NCBI GenBank assembly: GCA_900155495.1
Contig: FTLJ01000219.1
Span: 1 to 64,000 of the forward strand
Source: Porogramme epimiltina
Taxonomy: Eukaryota; Basidiomycota; Agaricomycetes; Polyporales; Polyporaceae
Length of the DNA: 64,000 nt
Direction of reading: 5' to 3'
Both the position numbers and the translations under genes were made by a program. The notes below the pieces were generated by a model. The model had not been told where the DNA came from and made no database searches. It was given only the letters and a program-made list of their open reading frames with translations. This document shows, one piece after another, positions 58,667-64,000 of the stretch (position 1 is its first letter; each line of letters begins with the position of its first letter).

Positions 58667-60387
58667 TCATGTCGGCTTGTAATAGATAGTCGTAATGTAC
58701 TGCACATACTTCGTCAGCTTGGTAGCCTCCGAGCGCCTCGCGCCCGCACACACGAGTGGGCACAACAGCCGGGCACGCGCGAAGGAACGTACCTTCTTCC
58801 TGTACCGCGTCGTGTTCGCGACCGCGAGCACGCCGTTCCGGATCGCGCTCGTGCTCAGGTGGTGCAGCACGACGTGCGACGGCACCGGCAGCACGCTCGC
58901 GTCGTCCGACGTCCCCGGCCCGTCCCACGGCCGCCCCTGCACCGTGAGCGGCGGCGGCGTCGGCGGGCCCGCGGGCACCTGCGCGACCTCCGTCCCGCCC
59001 GCGGTCACCACCGGCAAGTGCTGCAGCCCCGCGCCCGCGCCCCCGATGCCGTCCTCGGCCGCGAGCTCGGCGGCGGTCATGCCGAGGGGCGTCGGCCGGC
59101 TCTCGCGCGCCCGCTCCCGCTCGCGTCGCTGTCTCTCGCGCTCGCGCCCACTGCGGCGGCGGTCACGGTCGCCCGCGCCGGCGGACGCGCTCGGGCCGGC
59201 CATCGCGGGTGGGCGGACGTTGAGGATGAGTTTGTCGAGGTGGCGGGGGAGCGCGGGCGCAGGCGGGATGTTGGGGGCGGGCACGCCGCTCGCGGACGAG
59301 GTGGGCGAGTCCGCGCACGCGAGGTAGTTCTCCTCCTCGGTCGCGGCGGCGATGAGCTCTGGCGGGATCTCGGTCGTCCACGCGGCGTCCTTGCCCTTGC
59401 CGCCGGTGTTGCCGCTGCCGGCCGCGGTCGAGTCAGACCAGAAGGAGTTGAACTGGTTCGGGTGCGTGTGGTGCGGGCTCGCAAGGGGCGTCGCGAGTTG
59501 CGTCTGTTGAGGGGAACTAGAAGTGTTCGGGGCGGAGACGGAGACGTAGTTGGCCAGGGAGCCGTTGCGGTCGTCGACGGCCCGGGAGTAGTCTTCGGAG
59601 AGCTTGATCTGTTCGTCGACGATGAACTTGAAGTGGTGCGTGCCCGGACGCAGGGGCACCATCGCCCACCACGACTGTGTCTGGGGACTGGGGGCGATGT
59701 CAGAGGGCAGGACATGTGACGGATGGCTTGACAGAACGCTGTAGGACAAGACGACAGGACTCACTCGAATTCCATGGGCTGCTTGCCCTGCCAGTTGTCG
59801 TGGCCCGCACGGATTAAGACAACCTTCTTCCCACCGTGCCTCCAAGTGATCTTGGTGTTGACGTTATCTGGCTTGTGGCCGCCATCTTCATCTAGGGCGA
59901 GCGGGATGGTGCTGTGGACGACCTCGGGTACGAACTCGGGCCTGAGGGGAACCTCCGTGCGGGGTGGGGAGTCCTGGGCGGCGGACTGGAGGGAGCGGGA
60001 TGACGCAAAGGCGGAGAGGGACGACTTGTATCGGCTGCGGCCATCGACCATGCGGTCGATGCGCGCAGCCGACGGGAGGTTGTTTTGCGGGCGGAAGGTC
60101 TGTGGGGCAGGGTGGGCGGAGGTGGGGATAGGGATGGGGGACGAGGCGCGGGGGCGCCGCTGGGAGGGGTGGGGCGACGTGGAGGCGGGAGAGGAGGAGG
60201 TGAGGGTGAGGGACGCCAGATCGGGGAGCTCGAGGGATTTCTTCTTGCTACGGAGGGAGCGGTGTACCCTGTGGGAAGCGGAGGAGGGGTTGGGGCTGGT
60301 ATGGCGGACGGGAGAGTGGGCGATGCGGGGTGCGGGGGAGTTGACGCGGGGGTTGGGGGTCTGTGGGTTGGAGGATGTGTTGCCCAT
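58667..60387 (-). CDS. GAL83: AMPK/SNF1 complex beta subunit
   Basis: The scaffold beta subunit tethers the SNF1 kinase to its gamma subunit and senses glycogen-like glucans. Three exons (59765-60387, 58793-59687 and 58667-58699) give 516 residues. It starts MGNTSSNPQ, a likely N-myristoylation site. A Ser/Pro-rich stretch precedes the CBM48 domain (about 178-260: KITWRHGGKKVVLIRAGHDN, WQGKQPMEF, GTHHFKFIVDEQIKLSEDYS). A long linker with an Arg/Glu repeat (RERERQRRERERARE) leads to the C-terminal ASC domain: IPPELIAAATEEENYL, HLDKLILN and HVVLHHLSTSAIRNGVLAVA, ending TTRYRKK-YITTIYYKPT. The short last exon was chosen because it restores that conserved end. The yeast symbol is used by homology; Sip1/Sip2-like naming is equally possible. 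Confidence 0.9.
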
Positions 60388-61131
60388 GCTCGGCGGATGG
60401 CGCGGGCAATATGAGGGCGGGGACGGAGGGCAGAACGCGAACCAGGCGGACGATTGGGTGGGATCAGCGACGGGGGCGGTCGAGAAGCGCGGGCGAGGAG
60501 CGCGGTCACGCCAGGCGCACAAAAGGGGCACTCCGCTCCGTCAGGACCGTCTCCAGACTCCAGCTGCCGCTCGGGGCCGTTTCAGCCTGCAGCCCGGAGG
60601 AGAGGGCACCAGCCAGCGCCCCCAGTCAGTCCCTCTGCACGGCGCACACACAAATCGGGGGGATGCGCACCTCCGCTCCTGCTAGACCTGATCTCACAAC
60701 CACCGTCAGATCGCCCAGATCCGGCCACAGACTGCTGCGATCGCCGCGCTCGATTCGCGCGCGCACGCGGGGAGGGCTCGGGGCTGGGGCTGGGGCGCAC
60801 GCCGGGCGGGTGGGACGGACAATCCTCGACGCTGTCCTCCGTGAGGTCGGCGTGAACAGACAAAGACGGCGATCACCAGTCACTCACTCTGCCTCCCGAG
60901 GCGCCCCCGCCTCGCCCTCCCCACGCCGTCCACTCCCGCGCACCTGATTTCGACAAGTCCCTATCGGAGCCCGAACCGTCCACACTCCGATAGACCGGCC
61001 TTTCGTGCGCCCCCCGCGACCGTCTCCTCGTCAATGTTCTCCCGTCCTCCACTGACATCACGGCCTTCTTGCGCTCCCTCAATAGACTCCTGCATGTCCC
61101 GCGCGCCCTTCTGCACCAGACGAGTGCTCCA
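60388..61131. promoter_or_regulatory. divergent promoter of AMPK beta and NTA1
   Basis: About 745 bases between two head-to-head starts, GC-rich, with no clear TATA box or repeated motif seen. Confidence 0.45.
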
Positions 61132-62483
61132 ATGCGTGTAGCCGTCGTCCAGTTTGACCCGAAGGTACCTACAAGCGCCGCCAGCTTCCCCGATCGAATG
61201 CTTACTGATTAGAAAGTACGCCCCACTTTCCGCGATCACCACCGCTGTGTCAAGATCGGGCAAGTGCAAGAAAACATAGCAAAGGCGCACAAACTATGCG
61301 AACAGTCGGTACCATCCCATCATCAATTATCGTGAAAGTCATTCTTACGAGAATTACACAGGCTACAGCCAGGTTCGGTGGATCTCGTCTGCCTGCCTGA
61401 AATGATCTTCTCGGGTGCGCCTCCCAGCTGCACCTAGAAGCTCGGACGATGTACGTTAACCACCACCCGGCCTCCCAGGCTACGTCTTCCCCGACGCCGC
61501 GGCCATCTCGCCCTTCCTCGAGGAGCCCCGCACCGGCCCCACCTCCCGCTTCTGCGCCGCCCTCGCCGCCCGCCTCCGCTGCTACGTCGTCGGGGGCTAC
61601 CCGGAGCGTCTCCCCGCGCACGAGGTGCACACTGCCGTGATCACAGACGAGGACACCGGCGCGCGCCGAGATGTAGAGCAAGTCGGCGCGAACGCCGCCG
61701 CGCTCTTCGGCCCCGACGGTTCGCCCGCGGGGCACTACCGTAAGACGAACCTCTACAAGACGGACATGACCTGGGCCCTTCCCGGTGCGCCGTCCCCGCC
61801 GCCTGCTCCCCGCTCGCCGGCCCCCGTCCTAACGCTCGCGCGCGCACAGGCACCGGCTTCGCAGCGTTCGCGCTGCCCCCACCGCTCGGCGCGCTCGCGC
61901 TCGCGATCTGCATGGACCTGAACCCGCAGCCGCCCGCGGTGTGGACGGACCTCGCGCACGGGCCGTACGAGCTCGCGGGTCACTGCGCGGGGCGGGGCGC
62001 GCGTGTGCTCGTCCTCCTCAACGCGTGGCTCGACTCGGGCGCGGACGCCGGCGCGCGCGTCGACTGGCAGACGGTGAACTATTGGGCGATGCGCCTCCAG
62101 CCACTGTGGGCCGCCTCCTCCGAGGAGGGCGAGGGCGACAGTGACAGCGACGATGAGGGGAGCGGCGACGAGGTTGACGAGGACGAGGTCGCGGCACTGG
62201 GGATTGCGGGGGAGGCCCGTGTCGACGGGGACGCGGGGCGCAGCCTCGGCGACGAAATCCTGGTTGTCATTTGCAACCGCTGCGGGGAGGAGAACGGTCT
62301 GTCCTTGGGATCGCCCTCCTCTGGAACAAAGTCGCTGACGCATTGTTTTTTCCAGGGACTACCTTTGCCGGCTCTTCATCGCTGTTTAGCCTCACGCCTG
62401 GATCTGGGCGTCCCAGACTACTGCATGTCATGGGGCGGCGGGAGGAAGGGCTCGCGGTGTGGACGTATCCGTCCGAGAAGTAG
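61132..62483 (+). CDS. NTA1: protein N-terminal asparagine/glutamine amidase
   Basis: A nitrilase-superfamily enzyme that deamidates N-terminal Asn or Gln so that proteins enter the Arg/N-degron pathway. Exons read MRVAVVQFDPK, IGQVQENIAKAHKLCEQ, LQPGSVDLVCLPEMIFSG (catalytic Glu), GYVFPDAAAISPFLEEP, VVGGYPERLP, HYRKTNLYKTDMTWALPG (catalytic Lys), then LALAICMDLNPQPPAVWTD (catalytic Cys) and a C-terminal SLFSLTPGSG block ending WTYPSEK. The conserved ICMDLNP and YRKTNLY motifs favour Nta1 over other nitrilases. Between the Cys domain and VVICNRCGEENG lies an acidic insert (EEGEGDSDSDDEGSGDEVDE) of about 40 residues, likely a surface loop. Start chosen because MRVAVVQFDP matches nitrilase N-termini. 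Confidence 0.88.
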
Positions 62484-64000
62484 CCGTTAGGTTGCCCCTG
62501 CGCGATGTTGACATCTGATATTGACGGGATGGAGGGGTACAGTAAGGTACGGAACGGCAGAGCTTGACCTCAGCAAGACGTCAAGATCGTGGAACAGTGG
62601 CGGATGCATTTGTACAGTAGATTAGCGTTTTCAGGACGACGAGCATTGTTGAGGGCCACGGGTTGGTTGCGATAGTGCCTTCAATGGGCACCCTTTGAGT
62701 CCAGATAAGTACTAACGAGGACTTCCTACCCCGCGGCATCACGAGCTCCACATCAACCTCGGGGCCTTACAATTGACTGTGGGAACAACCTCTGCTGATC
62801 TTCCGAAAGGGACCGCGAGAGGGGAGAAGCCACGCCCACTTATCTCACAGTCCCATGTAAACGAAGGCGAGTGCTGCCGTCTTTGGGCCCGCTTCGCAGG
62901 CTTTCTAGACTCGCGCGGCATCCCCTGACTCCTCCGCGTTCGCATGCGCGCGCCGGATTAGGCCACGACCGAGCCACAGTCAGCGCGGACCCCGTCCGGG
63001 ACGTCTAAACTTCTGTTTTGCGCGGGCCACCACGCACACGGTGCGCTGGGAGCGGCGGGTGCATTGCCAGCGAACACGGATACCCAACAGCGAGAACGTA
63101 ATGATGGTACGGTAGCACTAACCGCCGCTGCCCCGCCCCTCCCCCTTCCCAGGGGCTACTTAGTTGGCGGAGGCGGCCAGGCTTTCGTGACATATGATCA
63201 CCCGCCCTCGACGTCACCCCACCAGGCACGCCTGCGCACAAGACGCGCAGAGTCATCAGCCCTAGTCTGGGCGATTGGGCCCCCTCTAAAGGCACCACGT
63301 CGACGCTGCGAGCCCGCGGCTTTGAGACGTGATGATGGCGCCGCTGGCTAGCACGCTGGGACCGGCGAGCTGGGGGCCCTAAGCTGCAAAAGGCGTAATT
63401 CTCCTAGACGGCCACCCACCAGGGGGCAGGGCATGGCAGGGCAGAAGGAGGGTGCCGCTCCCCTCGAGACGTCACGCTATTTTTGCGTTGGACGAGTGCT
63501 TGCGGAACCTTGTCCGGGCCCTCGCGAGAGGGGCTGGGCCGCTGCCGCGATGGGCCCGCGGATAAGAGAGGGTGGGAAGTTTGACGGAAGCGTCGCGACG
63601 TGCAGCGAGCCAAGCCGTCCAGCTGCGCGCCCCCACCGCCGCTGCCACTCGCGCTAGGCTCGCTCTCGCGCCGGGCGTCGACGGGGTGGCGTGGGCGCAT
63701 GGAAATCGCCGCCGGGGAAGGCGGGCACGTGGTGGCGCCGCACGACGTCATGGGGCTCTGCGGCAGGACGGCTCGGCTTCTGGCGGCACGGGCGCGCGGC
63801 GACGCTACTTGGCGGCTGCTCGTTACTGAACGCCATGGCATTAGTCGAGATCGGGCGGGTGCGGCGACCCCTTTTTCTGCGGGCGGACGAGCGGGGCCAG
63901 GGTCCGCCCGGGTGGTCGGGGTGGGTGGGGGTGGGATTACGTGGGACGGAGGGACACCGTGAAGGCGTTGAAGGCTGACAGGTGGTGATAGAAGCGCGAG
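62484..64000. other. gene-free right flank
   Basis: About 1.5 kb without a gene I can support. Frames here are short, GC-rich and overlapping. A neighbouring gene may start beyond the window. Confidence 0.45.

Noticed and set aside
1..64000. biosynthetic gene cluster or defence island
   Set aside because: The neighbours are unrelated housekeeping genes with no shared pathway and no oxidoreductase, transporter or synthase cluster.

Overview
The window comes from a filamentous basidiomycete, most likely an Agaricomycete of the polypore type. The evidence is the GC-rich sequence, protein-coding genes broken by many introns of about 50-60 nt with gt...ag ends, an F-box and a BTB protein of the kind expanded in mushrooms, a Delta-12 desaturase with fungal histidine boxes, and a tandem family of DUF6534-like seven-helix membrane proteins. 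There are no operons, CRISPR arrays or prokaryotic genes, and I found no convincing tRNA or rRNA gene. Exon joins below were worked out by hand. For EGT1, RNR1, the BTB protein, the YTH protein, the kinase, the desaturase, RPS19 and the AMPK beta subunit the summed exon lengths give a complete open frame.

Layout, left to right. 1-2134: no recognisable gene. 2135-5594 (+): EGT1, ergothioneine synthase. 6008-6646 (-): small unknown protein, which shares a short divergent promoter holding four MluI cell-cycle boxes with RNR1, the ribonucleotide reductase large subunit (7036-10297, +). 10742-12406 (+): F-box protein. 12986-16456 (-): AMP deaminase. 16884-18310 (-): eIF3 subunit i. About 18641-19968: a probable non-autonomous DNA transposon with inverted ends. 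20226-22435 (+): BTB/POZ protein. 24702-28805 (+): RRM plus YTH m6A-reader-like protein. 31016-33110 (+): divergent casein kinase 1-like protein with a duplicated C-terminal module. 35165-36951 (+): Delta-12 desaturase. 37838-38593 (-): ribosomal protein eS19 with an acidic tail. 39753-42276 (-): pyruvate decarboxylase. 43635-45182 (-): GPI-anchored secreted protein of unknown function. 47713-57308 (+): three tandem paralogous membrane proteins. 58667-60387 (-): AMPK/SNF1 beta subunit. 61132-62483 (+): N-terminal amidase NTA1. 62484-64000: no gene seen.

Most genes are housekeeping: nucleotide metabolism (RNR1, AMP deaminase), translation (eIF3i, eS19), carbon and energy (pyruvate decarboxylase, SNF1 beta), lipids (desaturase), antioxidant synthesis (EGT1) and protein turnover (F-box, NTA1). 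They do not form one pathway or a biosynthetic cluster. The parts most worth a second look are the triplicated membrane-protein locus, whose fully traced copies have about 20 exons each with matching micro-exons; the kinase with a changed catalytic-loop residue and a repeated C-terminal module; the YTH protein whose reader domain is split by a long insert; the cell-cycle-box promoter shared by RNR1 and an unknown gene; a 4-nt exon in RNR1; and the inverted-repeat element upstream of the eIF3i gene. I did not find a clearly novel multi-gene system.
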